From Gammaproteobacteria bacterium (GTDB lineage Bacteria > Pseudomonadota > Gammaproteobacteria > Pseudomonadales > Ketobacteraceae), in NCBI GenBank assembly GCA_013178375.1, contig JABLXQ010000008.1, positions 116,774-180,773 on the forward strand: DNA of 64,000 bases. The letters run 5' to 3'. The position numbers were made by a program, and so were the translations under genes. Under the pieces are notes generated by a model. That model did not search any database. It worked only from the letters and a program-made list of their open reading frames with translations, and had not been told where the DNA came from. Shown here one piece after another: positions 25,254 to 32,272 of this stretch (position 1 is the first letter of the stretch; every line of letters begins with the position of its first letter).

Positions 25254-26130
25254 GGTTTTGCCTCGCTACCTTTCGGCCTTCGTTTTGGATGGCCCGTTGT
25301 TGGACCTGCATGGTGGCTGTGCGGGTTTTACGGATGACCTGGTGCAAGAACTTGCCTTCCCACTCGTGTTGGGTTTGGCGAATGTTGTTGTCCGGATTGC
25401 CCCAGTGGTGAACAAATTCCGTCAGGATCAGCGGGTGATAATCCACAATCCCGGAAACTTTCATTTGGTAATCGATTGCCTTCGATGGCTTCCAACCAGC
25501 TCGCATGAGAAACCTCCCCTCAGAGTCAGCATCTGGAGGCGGCGCGTGCTGTTGTTGTTGTTGTTGTACAGAGAATACTACTGAGGTCTGTTGTTCATCC
25601 TGTTGGAGCAACAGAGTTTCATCCTGTTGTTCCTGATGTTGTTCACCCTGTTGTTCCTGACCTTCCATTTCCGAATTTATCTTTCTATTTCGGAAAGTTA
25701 CGGGCGATTGCGCGTGTTGCTCATCCTGTTGTTCTTCGTGTTGCTCATCCTGTTGTTCATGCTGTTGGACATCGTGTTGTTCCTCATTCGCGCGGATTGA
25801 TCCCGTCAGCGCCAATGGGAGTAAAAAAACCAGCTGTTGGTCGGGTATCGTGCGTATTAAACCGGCTGTTTCGAGTTGCGCCAGCATCGTGCGCAGTTGT
25901 TGCGTGGTGGCGACGTAGCCGCCTTTGGTGGAACCACGAGGGCGGTTAACCTCGGTGCGCTCTCGCATGGCCTGGTAGGACAGTCGATATGTTTGGCCCA
26001 CCACCCCCGTGGTGAAGCACATGTGCCGGCGCAGCACCATCACATACAGCACGATGGCCGTGTGTGGCAGATACATCAGCGCCTGCGCCTCCCTGTTCGA
26101 GAGGAACCACCCAGTGGGCCGCTGCTTCAC
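25138..26130 (-). CDS. DnaT-like replication initiator with Q-rich linker, 330 aa
   Basis: The GTG at 26130 overlaps the upstream TGA (GTGA) with GGGGG upstream; an ATG at 26157 is the alternative. Residues 1-110 look like a winged-helix DNA-binding region (RLSYQAMRERTEVNR, TTQQLRTMLAQLETAGLI). A long linker rich in Gln, Glu, Asp and His (EEQQDEQHAQ units) spans about residues 115-200. The C-terminal part holds WKPSKAIDYQMKVSGI and WEGKFLHQVIRKT, the DnaT primosome motif. It probably melts the origin and recruits the helicase loader. Confidence 0.75.
   Translation of the reverse strand: MKQRPTGWFLSNREAQALMYLPHTAIVLYVMVLRRHMCFTTGVVGQTYRLSYQAMRERTEVNRPRGSTKGGYVATTQQLRTMLAQLETAGLIRTIPDQQLVFLLPLALTGSIRANEEQHDVQQHEQQDEQHEEQQDEQHAQSPVTFRNRKINSEMEGQEQQGEQHQEQQDETLLLQQDEQQTSVVFSVQQQQQQHAPPPDADSEGRFLMRAGWKPSKAIDYQMKVSGIVDYHPLILTEFVHHWGNPDNNIRQTQHEWEGKFLHQVIRKTRTATMQVQQRAIQNEGRKVARQNHGTAASRFDEARKRVNEQSVFDDEFPAPASGDFQNVAP
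25545..25790 (-). repeat. Direct CTGTTGTTC repeats inside the initiator gene, candidate origin
   Basis: Plus-strand motif tcctgttgttc and close variants occur many times in about 250 bp, separated by variable spacers. They encode the EQQDEQ linker. In lambda and related phages the origin lies inside the initiator gene with iterons in its middle. These repeats could be iterons, or could exist only to encode the polar linker. Confidence 0.45.
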
Positions 26131-26480
26131 GCAGCACCCCCGCATGTGCGGAACCATCCAACCTGCAAAGGCTCAGGCAGCACCCACAGGTGGCGCATGT
26201 TGGCAACATTCACGAGATCAGCGCGGCGTGGAAAAATCTCGATGGCGTAGGAATCCGGATATCCAACCTGCTTTTTTATTTCCCAAAGCTCGTCCCAAGT
26301 AATCTGGTCAGCCCATTTGCTGCCTTTCCGCTTCGCCCGGTTTACGGATAGTCGACGGATACCGTTGCTTTCACTGAACACCTGTACCAGGAAATCTCTG
26401 CTAACCCAGACCTCCAGGCGCGCGGGATCTTGTTGCGAGGACGGCCATTGAGACCTGGGTACCTGTTGAAGTTGTTTCAT
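26127..26480 (-). CDS. Phage protein, DUF7694-like, 117 aa
   Basis: The block RDFLVQVFSESNGIRRL, then SKWADQITWDELWEIKKQ and an ending VNVANMRHLWVLPE, recurs in phage proteins encoded near replication genes, from memory of the DUF7694 family. No catalytic motif. It is coupled by a 4-nt overlap to the replication initiator. Function unknown; the name should be checked by search. Confidence 0.55.
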   Translation of the reverse strand: MKQLQQVPRSQWPSSQQDPARLEVWVSRDFLVQVFSESNGIRRLSVNRAKRKGSKWADQITWDELWEIKKQVGYPDSYAIEIFPRRADLVNVANMRHLWVLPEPLQVGWFRTCGGAA

Positions 26481-26531
26481 GCCATCCGCCTTTGTTATTG
26501 GTATTGCCGGTTACCTGCTTTCGACAGAACG

Positions 26532-26711
26532 TCAGAATGTCCACACGAATGTCAGCGCGCTGCAAACCATGCCTGCCATACAAAAGAAGGCTAAAATGGA
26601 TACTGCTGGATGCGGCTCATAATTGCGGACGACAGACTTCGTAGACTGATGAATCCACGCCAGCACCAAAAACCCAACGGCAAACGTTAATAAAAACTTA
26701 ATAGAAATCAT
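26532..26711 (-). CDS. Small phage membrane protein, 59 aa
   Basis: The ATG at 26711 follows GAGGGGAAG at good spacing. Two hydrophobic segments (about residues 3-23 and 35-58: FLLTFAVGFLVLAWI and VSILAFFCMAGMVC) with a short charged loop make it a double-pass membrane protein. A minor inhibitor of host division or exclusion role is possible, but it is simply an unknown phage membrane peptide. Confidence 0.55.
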   Translation of the reverse strand: MISIKFLLTFAVGFLVLAWIHQSTKSVVRNYEPHPAVSILAFFCMAGMVCSALTFVWTF

Positions 26712-26788
26712 CTTCCCCTCGCTGGTGGCATGTTCCAAATTGGAACATGCCACTGTTGTTGTGGATGCCTGGCTCTACCGGCAGTCCC

Positions 26789-27076
26789 CTACCCCAACCG
26801 GATGAAATGGCCAATCTTTTCAGTCAGCTCCCTTTCGTAAAGCCTCACTTCCTCCCGCATCCCGGCAATCAGTGCTTCCGCATATTCGTCCGAGGTGATA
26901 ACGCCCTTCGATATCAGCAGTCGCGCCAGAGCGTTGTGATCAGCCATGGCGGTGTTGATTCCAACACGCAAATGCTTGGGCGTTGATTCGTTCCCACCCA
27001 TGCCCTGCTTCATCGCCACCCCCGTCTGCATAGCGTGGCAAAGCTGCATGTATTCCCTTTGCTGTTCTACATTCAT
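26789..27076 (-). CDS. Conserved phage protein, 95 aa
   Basis: The start at 27076 has GAGGATC upstream. The sequence REYMQLCHAMQTGVAMKQG is followed by NESTPKHLRVGINTAMADH and SDEYAEALIAGMREEVR. This combination is common in phages of gammaproteobacteria as a conserved hypothetical. All-helical, with no known activity. It lies between a small membrane gene and the phage tRNA. Confidence 0.6.
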   Translation of the reverse strand: MNVEQQREYMQLCHAMQTGVAMKQGMGGNESTPKHLRVGINTAMADHNALARLLISKGVITSDEYAEALIAGMREEVRLYERELTEKIGHFIRLG

Positions 27077-27366
27077 CGTTCTGATCCTCGATATTGATTG
27101 TGGGTTGCCCGCCCTTCGCCGCACCTATTCACGACACCTCACGCGGGGCTACCCGTTACGTGGGTTATTCGGCGGTGCCTGGGCAGGAGTTGCCAGAGGG
27201 CTCCCATCACACGCTGCAGCTACGCCACCTGCGTGCAGTGGCCGGTTATTCGCCCCACCGGGCTGCTGGGGTCATGAATACTGTTCACACCTGCCACCTG
27301 CTTCCATTCAGGTTGGTCTGGCAGGGTTTCCTTTTTGCCGTCCTTGTGCTGGCGAGCGACGTGTAT
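27077..27366. other. Gene-poor spacer next to phage tRNA
   Basis: About 290 bp with no open frame over 30 codons on the minus strand that has a ribosome site. It holds several GC-rich short inverted segments but no clear terminator. It may contain a tRNA processing leader or a small RNA; nothing definite is seen. Confidence 0.4.
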
Positions 27367-27442
27367 TGGTGGCGGGGGCAGGATTCGAACCTGCGACCTC
27401 CGGGTTATGGGCCCGGCAAGCTAACCACTGCTCTACCCCGAC
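27367..27442 (-). tRNA. Phage tRNA-Met (CAT), initiator-like
   Basis: A complete 76-nt cloverleaf with encoded CCA. The anticodon loop CCCATAA gives CAT, so Met, or Ile after C34 modification. The anticodon stem ends in GGG/CCC, the hallmark of initiator tRNAs. The acceptor stem has a mismatch at position 2-71 (T with C), and position 33 is C instead of the usual T. D and T arms are normal, and the T loop TTCGAAT is standard. It overlaps the stop of the gene upstream by 10 nt. Confidence 0.9.
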
Positions 27443-27915
27443 ATTTTGTGAAGCTTTTGAATCGGTCTTCGGTGCGACTGAAATTGCGGGATGCCAAACA
27501 ACTGGCGGCCCTCCCTCAACCTGCTGTCCTGGCGCAGCGTGCGCACCCGGGCCAGCATGTTTTCTAGTTCCGCCTCCTGGGCTGCCAGCAAGCGGTCCTT
27601 CTCTTCCATCTGCAGTTCCGGCGGAACCGACACGCCGTAAAACATGCACTCCAGCTGGAACAAATCCTTCATGCCGCTGCGCTGCTGGATCACCCACCAT
27701 TCCTGCAGCTTGAAAAACTGAGGCTTGTCCGAGTTCAAGCACTGGCCGACACGGTCCACCTCGGTCTCCAGGCGGCGACGGCTCAACCCGGCATCAATCA
27801 GCCAGGAGGCAATTACTACTGCGGAAAAATGCTGTTTGATGCGCGCGATCGCTCGATTAACTGCGGCGTCCCAGTCGCCTTCCCGGGCCAGCGCAAAAAT
27901 GACGTTTTCACTCAT
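27433..27915 (-). CDS. Unknown early phage protein, 160 aa
   Basis: The ATG at 27915 has GGGA spaced six from it; the ATG at 27921 is too close to the same box. Helical throughout: SENVIFALAREGDWDAAVN, a long helix with KPQFFKLQEWWVIQQRSG, and a charged C-terminal coiled coil (EKDRLLAAQEAELENML). The stop overlaps the tRNA. It follows Cro, where lambda-like phages carry cII or O, but no HTH is clear. Confidence 0.55.
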   Translation of the reverse strand: MSENVIFALAREGDWDAAVNRAIARIKQHFSAVVIASWLIDAGLSRRRLETEVDRVGQCLNSDKPQFFKLQEWWVIQQRSGMKDLFQLECMFYGVSVPPELQMEEKDRLLAAQEAELENMLARVRTLRQDSRLREGRQLFGIPQFQSHRRPIQKLHKMSG

Positions 27916-28001
27916 GCTCATTCCCTTTCCCAAGCAGTTTGGAATGCGGGCGCATCCCGTTTGTTGTGTAATGCCCCTCAAGGAAAGCGAGACGTTAAGG
28001 G

Positions 28002-28229
28002 TCAGGCTGCTACAGACTTCAGGCTGTTCAGCAGTTCTTCTTTGGTGAAGTTCAGCCCTATCGCCTTGTCGGCAAGGATCTCCGCGTAGTTGGTTTCACC
28101 CGTGTACTCAGTGCGCGGCAAGCGTTTGCGGGCCAGCCACTTGTAAACTGCCCGCTTACTAACGCCGCAGTGGGACGCGGCCTGTTCCGGCCCGCCCACG
28201 GACTCCACAGCTTGGTGCAAGGTGATCAT
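28002..28229 (-). CDS. cro: Cro-like repressor, 75 aa
   Basis: Small helix-turn-helix protein divergent from the CI gene. The HTH lies about residues 15-35 (QAASHCGVSKRAVYKWLARK). The C-terminal part with NYAEILADK is helical. Its ATG has GAGGATCG upstream, and its promoter (TTGAAT, 18 bp, TAAAAT at 28259-28288 on the minus strand) is overlapped by two operators. By location it should bind the same sites as CI and open the lytic arm. Confidence 0.85.
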   Translation of the reverse strand: MITLHQAVESVGGPEQAASHCGVSKRAVYKWLARKRLPRTEYTGETNYAEILADKAIGLNFTKEELLNSLKSVAA

Positions 28230-28244
28230 CCTCGATCCTCAATT

Positions 28245-28288
28245 GGTACTTTTGGTACATTTTAGACACGAACTGAAAGTACATTCAA
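28245..28288. promoter_or_regulatory. Right operator region and early promoter
   Basis: Two 15-bp operators 24 bp apart: GGTACTTTTGGTACA at 28245-28259, and TGTACTTTCAGTTCG on the minus strand at 28269-28283. The minus-strand promoter has -35 TTGAAT (28283-28288) and -10 TAAAAT (28259-28264), so operator 2 lies between the boxes and operator 1 just downstream. Confidence 0.8.
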
Positions 28289-28307
28289 GAAATGATTAAA
28301 TGAACTT

Positions 28308-29084
28308 ATGGTTCTTGACGATGAAATCCTTCGAAAGCAATTCGCCGCCAGGCTTAACCAAGCCCTGAGCAGCTATCCCCCCACTGCTAACCCGCATGGC
28401 CGTGCGACATATGTCGCACGAAAACTAGGCGTCACCCCAAAGGCCGCATCCAAATGGATTCACGGCGAATCGATGCCCAGAGGCGCCAAAATGCAGGCGT
28501 TGAGCAATATGCTTGGTGTTTCAATTGCCTGGCTTCGGGATGGGATTGAAAATTCACTGTACAAAATTAATACAGATAGTAGTATCGACGATGCTGTACA
28601 GGAACCATACAAAAAAGTTAAGGCGGCAAACTCGCCACCGTTAGTAGCACAACTACCAATCCTGAACAGCGCTCAAGCCATCAACCCGGCTCTTTCAATA
28701 GCGGGTGATGACGTAGAAGGATACTTGGGGGCGCCTCTCGATATGAATTTGGGGAAAGATTCGTTTTACTTTCGCATTGAAGACACTTCAATGGTGTCGG
28801 CCGAGCGGCAAATGTTCCGCCCCGGCACGTTGGTTTTGATAGATCCCACGATCAAGGCCCAGCCGGGAATGTTTGTGCTGGCAAAAGTGGTGATCAAGGG
28901 GGAGCCAACAACCGTTTTTCGGGCCTTTTTTGAAAAAGAGCCCATTGACGACTTTGATGCGTTCGACCTGGTACCGCTGAATCCAACCATGAAAACATTC
29001 CGCGTCGCCAAACCTGAAGACGGGGAAGTTATTGGCGGCCTGGCAATGATCTCCACCCCCGCGACCGATCTGCGCTTTGGATAA
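28308..29084 (+). CDS. CI-like lysogeny repressor with S24-type domain, 258 aa
   Basis: The N-terminal HTH (GRATYVARKLGVTPKAASKW, about 27-47) binds the operators on both sides. The C-terminal domain has the S24 fold: the nucleophile Ser in IEDTSMVSAERQ and the strand RPGTLVLIDP. Compared by eye with lambda CI, the Ala-Gly cleavage pair is Ala-Ile (AQAINPA) and the catalytic Lys position (FKKL) reads FRAF. Cleavage may therefore be lost. A second Ala-Gly (SIAGDD) lies 8 residues further on. There is no good ribosome site, so leaderless or weak translation is possible. Confidence 0.9.
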   Translation: MVLDDEILRKQFAARLNQALSSYPPTANPHGRATYVARKLGVTPKAASKWIHGESMPRGAKMQALSNMLGVSIAWLRDGIENSLYKINTDSSIDDAVQEPYKKVKAANSPPLVAQLPILNSAQAINPALSIAGDDVEGYLGAPLDMNLGKDSFYFRIEDTSMVSAERQMFRPGTLVLIDPTIKAQPGMFVLAKVVIKGEPTTVFRAFFEKEPIDDFDAFDLVPLNPTMKTFRVAKPEDGEVIGGLAMISTPATDLRFG

Positions 29085-29089
29085 TCGGC

Positions 29090-29485
29090 ATGGAAAACAT
29101 CGATATTGAGCGATGGGTGGTGCTTGGCTTAATTGGGATCATGTGCACTGGTTGTGCGTTATATCTCATTCGAGAATTCTGGAGAGCAATCAAGCGAATA
29201 CATAAGTGTTTAAAAAATGTGCAGCGGCCACACTTCCCAAAACTTAATGCAACAGGCAAGGCGGTGGTCGTGATTGTTGCGATCATGGTAGCGGGCGGCG
29301 GACTGTATGGGTTTCGCGAAGCCACTCGCACCGCTCGCGATTGTGTAATCGATGGCATGGGAGACGCACACACCACCGATGGGTACCGCCTACTGGTATA
29401 CCAATGCAACACTCGATACCCTCGCGATCCAGCTCCCCCTCCTCGCTCACAACCAAGCTCACGACTGGATCGCATCTATCGTTGA
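29090..29485 (+). CDS. Membrane protein after repressor, superinfection-exclusion candidate, 131 aa
   Basis: Two membrane segments (about residues 10-28: VVLGLIGIMCTGCALYL; and 58-74: AVVVIVAIMVAGGGL) frame a basic loop. The C-terminal tail is Pro/Arg-rich with Cys pairs. It begins 6 nt after the repressor, so it is probably co-transcribed in the lysogen. Prophage genes at this location often encode superinfection exclusion or host-conversion proteins. No family named, so this is inference from location and build. Confidence 0.5.
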   Translation: MENIDIERWVVLGLIGIMCTGCALYLIREFWRAIKRIHKCLKNVQRPHFPKLNATGKAVVVIVAIMVAGGGLYGFREATRTARDCVIDGMGDAHTTDGYRLLVYQCNTRYPRDPAPPPRSQPSSRLDRIYR

Positions 29486-29567
29486 TTTTCTGAAGCCGCG
29501 CATCAAACCAGCACCTCCCCGCGTTCGAACGTAAGCACCCTCCTGCACCGCGTCAACAAAACCAATC

Positions 29568-29630
29568 GGTACTTTCACTTTATCAATTATTTGTACTTTT
29601 GGTTCTTGACTGATTTGTACTTTTGGTACA
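29568..29630. promoter_or_regulatory. Left operator region of the plus-strand early arm
   Basis: Three copies of the same 15-bp operator start at exactly 24-bp intervals: 29568 (GGTACTTTCACTTTA, weak), 29592 (TGTACTTTTGGTTCT) and 29616 (TGTACTTTTGGTACA, best). A -35-like TTGACT lies at 29606. The sites match those at 28245-28283, so CI and Cro should control this arm too. The -10 box is uncertain. Confidence 0.75.
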
Positions 29631-29663
29631 TCTTTGTTTTACCGAAACAACCAAGGCATCCCC

Positions 29664-29804
29664 ATGAACCGCCTGACCCTGATGGCCATGGAAATTACAC
29701 AACTGATCGCAGACCAGCTCCGGCGTGACCGCGCATGGACCTGGCCCCTGTTGATCGCCACTTTCATTTTCCTGCTGGGAACCCTGGGGAGCGTACAGCA
29801 ATGA
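29664..29804 (+). CDS. Small single-pass membrane peptide, 46 aa
   Basis: First gene of the plus-strand arm. A polar N-terminal helix (MNRLTLMAMEITQLIADQL) is followed by one membrane segment (WPLLIATFIFLLGTLG). The stop overlaps the next ATG as ATGA. No family recognised. Early small membrane peptides may target host envelope functions. Confidence 0.5.
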   Translation: MNRLTLMAMEITQLIADQLRRDRAWTWPLLIATFIFLLGTLGSVQQ

Positions 29805-30154
29805 GCGCAATGGGCCTGCCTATGATGGGCAAAACAGAACTGGCAAACATTCCACGCCTGCCGGGGACACTGAGCAGCGAAGCGGCCGAACGGCCGTCCT
29901 TCTTCGGCAAGGTATATCAGGCGCGTTCCGGCCAGTGGAGTTACTGCATTTCGGATGCCTGCGGGTATCCCTACCTCTGCGGTGCCGGCTTTGAAGACGG
30001 CTTCGATGCACTGGATGAAATGAAAGGCGAACTGGCAATGCTCAACCGCCCCAGCATGCCCGGCCACGAACCGGACGCCTATGCAGCCGAAGCGGGCGAG
30101 ATTGAAACCATTCACCCCGTCGAGGGAACCCCATGTTCACTGATACCGAAATAA
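29801..30154 (+). CDS. Unknown early phage protein, 117 aa
   Basis: The ATG at 29801 overlaps the stop before it (ATGA); a longer frame from 29735 is rejected. The middle contains GKVYQARSGQWSYCISDACGYP and YLCGAGFEDGFDALDEM, a compact alpha/beta unit with Cys and aromatic residues. The tail is acidic. It overlaps the next gene by 22 nt. No function known. Confidence 0.55.
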   Translation: MSAMGLPMMGKTELANIPRLPGTLSSEAAERPSFFGKVYQARSGQWSYCISDACGYPYLCGAGFEDGFDALDEMKGELAMLNRPSMPGHEPDAYAAEAGEIETIHPVEGTPCSLIPK

Positions 30155-30402
30155 TGCGCGCGATCGCTGCTGAGCGCCTCCCCATACCCAGCCCAACTGC
30201 GGTCTGCAGCATTTTCGAATCCGGCAACTGCTGGGGCTGGCGCATGAGAGTCGACGGAAAGGAATGCTTGTCCTCCGTGGGTTACTTCACCCCCGATGAG
30301 GCCAAATCCTTTCTGGCCGACGCGATGCTGGAAGCCCGCGCCAATGGCTTCTTCGTGGAAATGGAAGGCGAACCCCTGCCCACCGTGAGGGCCTGCCAAT
30401 GA
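30133..30402 (+). CDS. Unknown early phage protein, 89 aa
   Basis: A small mixed protein: SPTAVCSIFESGNCWGWRM, GYFTPDEAKSFLADAMLEA. The pattern strand-strand-helix suggests a small compact fold. It overlaps neighbours by 22 and 4 nt. No family recognised. Confidence 0.5.
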   Translation: MFTDTEIMRAIAAERLPIPSPTAVCSIFESGNCWGWRMRVDGKECLSSVGYFTPDEAKSFLADAMLEARANGFFVEMEGEPLPTVRACQ

Positions 30403-30743
30403 CCCCGCATGCCGTTATCAGCCTGATGCAATCAGCAAAGCAGGTCGTTGACACCGTGGAACAGCACGTCAAGGCCGAGGGCTGGAGTATTTCCCGCCCG
30501 CACCTGGTGTTGGCCATGGCCCTGAAAACCGGTATCAGCCGCCCCACGAGTATTGCCAGCCACCTGGGCGTTACCCGCCAGGCCGTGCACCAGACCGTTT
30601 CGGAAATGATCGCGCAGGGCCTGATCACAACGGTGACCGATCCCGGGGACAAACGGGCCAAAGTCATTCAGTACACCCCCGCCGGTGAAATGCTCGGTAG
30701 TGATATCGAGAAAGCCGCTGGGAAATGCAAGTTGCAGTGCTGA
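30399..30743 (+). CDS. MarR-type HTH regulator, 114 aa
   Basis: A winged-helix domain: ISRPTSIASHLGVTRQAVHQ is the recognition part, and the wing contains TTVTDPGDKRAKVIQYT. This is the MarR family layout, although the family is usually 140 aa, so the outer dimerisation helices are short. A terminator follows at once. As an early gene it may switch host or phage genes, or serve as an antirepressor partner. Confidence 0.7.
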   Translation: MTPHAVISLMQSAKQVVDTVEQHVKAEGWSISRPHLVLAMALKTGISRPTSIASHLGVTRQAVHQTVSEMIAQGLITTVTDPGDKRAKVIQYTPAGEMLGSDIEKAAGKCKLQC

Positions 30744-30750
30744 CCTAGCA

Positions 30751-30792
30751 GGCGCAGTACAGCCCCCCCAAGCTGGGCTGCGCCATTTTTTT
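30751..30792 (+). terminator. Terminator after MarR-type gene
   Basis: A stem of GGCGCAG...CCC with GGGCTGCGCC (a 5-nt bulge on the left side) is followed by T runs on the plus strand. It lies just after the regulator stop and before the 127-aa gene, so downstream expression would depend on read-through or antitermination. Confidence 0.7.
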
Positions 30793-30814
30793 AACCCAAA
30801 AAGTGGAGCAATCA

Positions 30815-31198
30815 ATGAGCACAGTTGAAAACGTCACCGCGTTTCGCTCGATGGTCCAGCACCTCGGCGGCGTGTCGGAGGCAGACATCGATCGCGCAGT
30901 GCGGGAATGCCTTCAGGCCATCAACATGCACGGCGGCAAAGCCAGCATGACACTCAAATTCACCTTCAAGCGCCACAAGAACCTGCCCGATGTGATCAGC
31001 GTGAAGGCGGAGGAGCCAAAGCTGTCTCTGCCGAAGGAAGAGCACATGGAAACCCTCATGTTCACAAACGCTCACAACGATTTGCTGATGCAGCGCCAGG
31101 AACAGGGAACCCTGCTGCTGGAGGAAACGCAACAACAGCGCGGCGGCCTGAAGGAAGCACCCGTAACACTCCGCCCACAACTGAAGGAAGTTAACTAA
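30815..31198 (+). CDS. Unknown early phage protein, 127 aa
   Basis: The ATG at 30815 has GGAG in a good place. Residues 1-60 contain NVTAFRSMVQHLGGVSEADI and a beta unit ASMTLKFTFKRHK, and the rest is charged with Gln-rich stretches (MQRQEQGTLLLEETQQQRGG). The order, directly before the DUF2303 gene, is recurrent in phages. The stop overlaps the next start (TAATG). Confidence 0.55.
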   Translation: MSTVENVTAFRSMVQHLGGVSEADIDRAVRECLQAINMHGGKASMTLKFTFKRHKNLPDVISVKAEEPKLSLPKEEHMETLMFTNAHNDLLMQRQEQGTLLLEETQQQRGGLKEAPVTLRPQLKEVN

Positions 31199-31449
31199 TG
31201 GAGAACATCACCGATTTCGAAGCGGCGTTTCGCCGTGGCATGGCCGCTGAAGGGCTGAAAACCGTCATGATCGGCGGCATTGAGCACGCCATGATCCCCG
31301 AGGGTTGTTCGGTTCAGAACTTTTCAAAACTGATGGACCGCCCGAACCGCATCCGGGCCGCGCACCAATTCCACGACATCGATTCGTATTCCCGCTACTT
31401 CAAGGAATTTTGTGGACGAGAAGAAAGCAGCATTCACTGCAGTATTTGA
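31198..31449 (+). pseudogene. DUF2303 gene, N-terminal part, frameshifted
   Basis: The N-terminal domain is recognisable from AMIPEGCSVQNFSKLMDRP and IRAAHQFHDIDSYSRYFKEF, as in the phage DUF2303 family. Then the frame reads off into a non-homologous CGREESSIHCSI tail and stops. The rest of the family sequence continues at 31412 in the +1 frame. The break is at a TTTT run (31408-31411). Confidence 0.65.
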
Positions 31450-31999
31450 CTGCGACCACAAAGACTCCCCCGCCTGGGGTGATCACAACATCACCCTGGC
31501 GATGGACACCGCGTCCGAGTGGACCCGCTTCACCAACATCAACAACAAGCGGATGGACCAGCGCGAGTTTGCTGAATTCCTGGAAGACTCCGTGACCTAC
31601 ATCGTCGGTCCCGGCGAATTCACTGGCGCTCGCCTGCTGGAAATGGCCCAGAACATCAACATCGAACTGAAAGGCCAGCTCCAGTGCGTTGAAACCATGG
31701 CCGAAGGCTTGCGGGTTCTGAACATCAAGGACGATTCCACTGCCCACGCCAATCTGGGCGGCCAGATCCTTAAATTCCCTACCGGGCTTGAGTTGGCCCT
31801 GCGGGTGTTCAAGGGCTCCAAGCTCTACAAGTTCCCCGTCCACCTGCGTCACCGCGCCCAGAAGGAGGGCCTGAAGTTCTGGATCACCATCCCTGATATC
31901 GAGCGGGTTCGTGAAGAAGCCTTCACACAGGTCATCGCCCAGGTGCAGGAAGCGTGTGGCCGTGTGGTTTACCGCGGCGCCTACGGATCGAAGAACTGA
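31412..31999 (+). CDS. DUF2303 family, C-terminal part, 195 aa
   Basis: Starts with GTG at 31412, preceded by AAGGA, so it may be made on its own. The sequence DEKKAAFTAVFDCDHKDSP, then WGDHNITLAM and REFAEFLEDSVTYIVGPG, is the body of DUF2303 phage proteins (function unknown). Together with 31198-31449 it makes one normal-length family member if one T of TTTT is ignored. Either a mutation, a sequencing error or a +1 slip at TTT-T. Confidence 0.7.
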   Translation: MDEKKAAFTAVFDCDHKDSPAWGDHNITLAMDTASEWTRFTNINNKRMDQREFAEFLEDSVTYIVGPGEFTGARLLEMAQNINIELKGQLQCVETMAEGLRVLNIKDDSTAHANLGGQILKFPTGLELALRVFKGSKLYKFPVHLRHRAQKEGLKFWITIPDIERVREEAFTQVIAQVQEACGRVVYRGAYGSKN

Positions 32000-32002
32000 G
32001 CC

Positions 32003-32272
32003 ATGGCCGGTGAATGTGGCAAGCGCCTGGAGCTGGTAATCAGCTGGCTCCAGGTCTGGACAGCGGTGGAGCGCAACCAAGATGTTGAGCAGAAGATTCA
32101 GCAACACATCGATCTTGTGGTTCGGGTCGAAAACGAAAAGCCCATCGAGGTTGCAAAGCGCCTCCGTGAGCGCATCGCCTTTGCTCGCTTCCGAAAGGAA
32201 GTGCCAGAAAACATCCGTCGATGCCGGCAGTACATCGACAGAACGGTGCGTAAATCCATCGGGATGGACTGA
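32003..32272 (+). CDS. Unknown early phage protein, 89 aa
   Basis: A helical protein (LELVISWLQVWTAVERNQ), with a basic C terminus RCRQYIDRTVRKSIG. It begins 4 nt after the DUF2303 stop. No family named. Confidence 0.5.
   Translation: MAGECGKRLELVISWLQVWTAVERNQDVEQKIQQHIDLVVRVENEKPIEVAKRLRERIAFARFRKEVPENIRRCRQYIDRTVRKSIGMD

Noticed and set aside
25545..25790. Repeats read as a CRISPR array
   Set aside because: The units are short, unevenly spaced and in-frame with a protein linker; no leader or cas gene is present.
27308..27742. 144-codon minus frame crossing the phage tRNA
   Set aside because: It overlaps the tRNA fully and a better gene in another frame.
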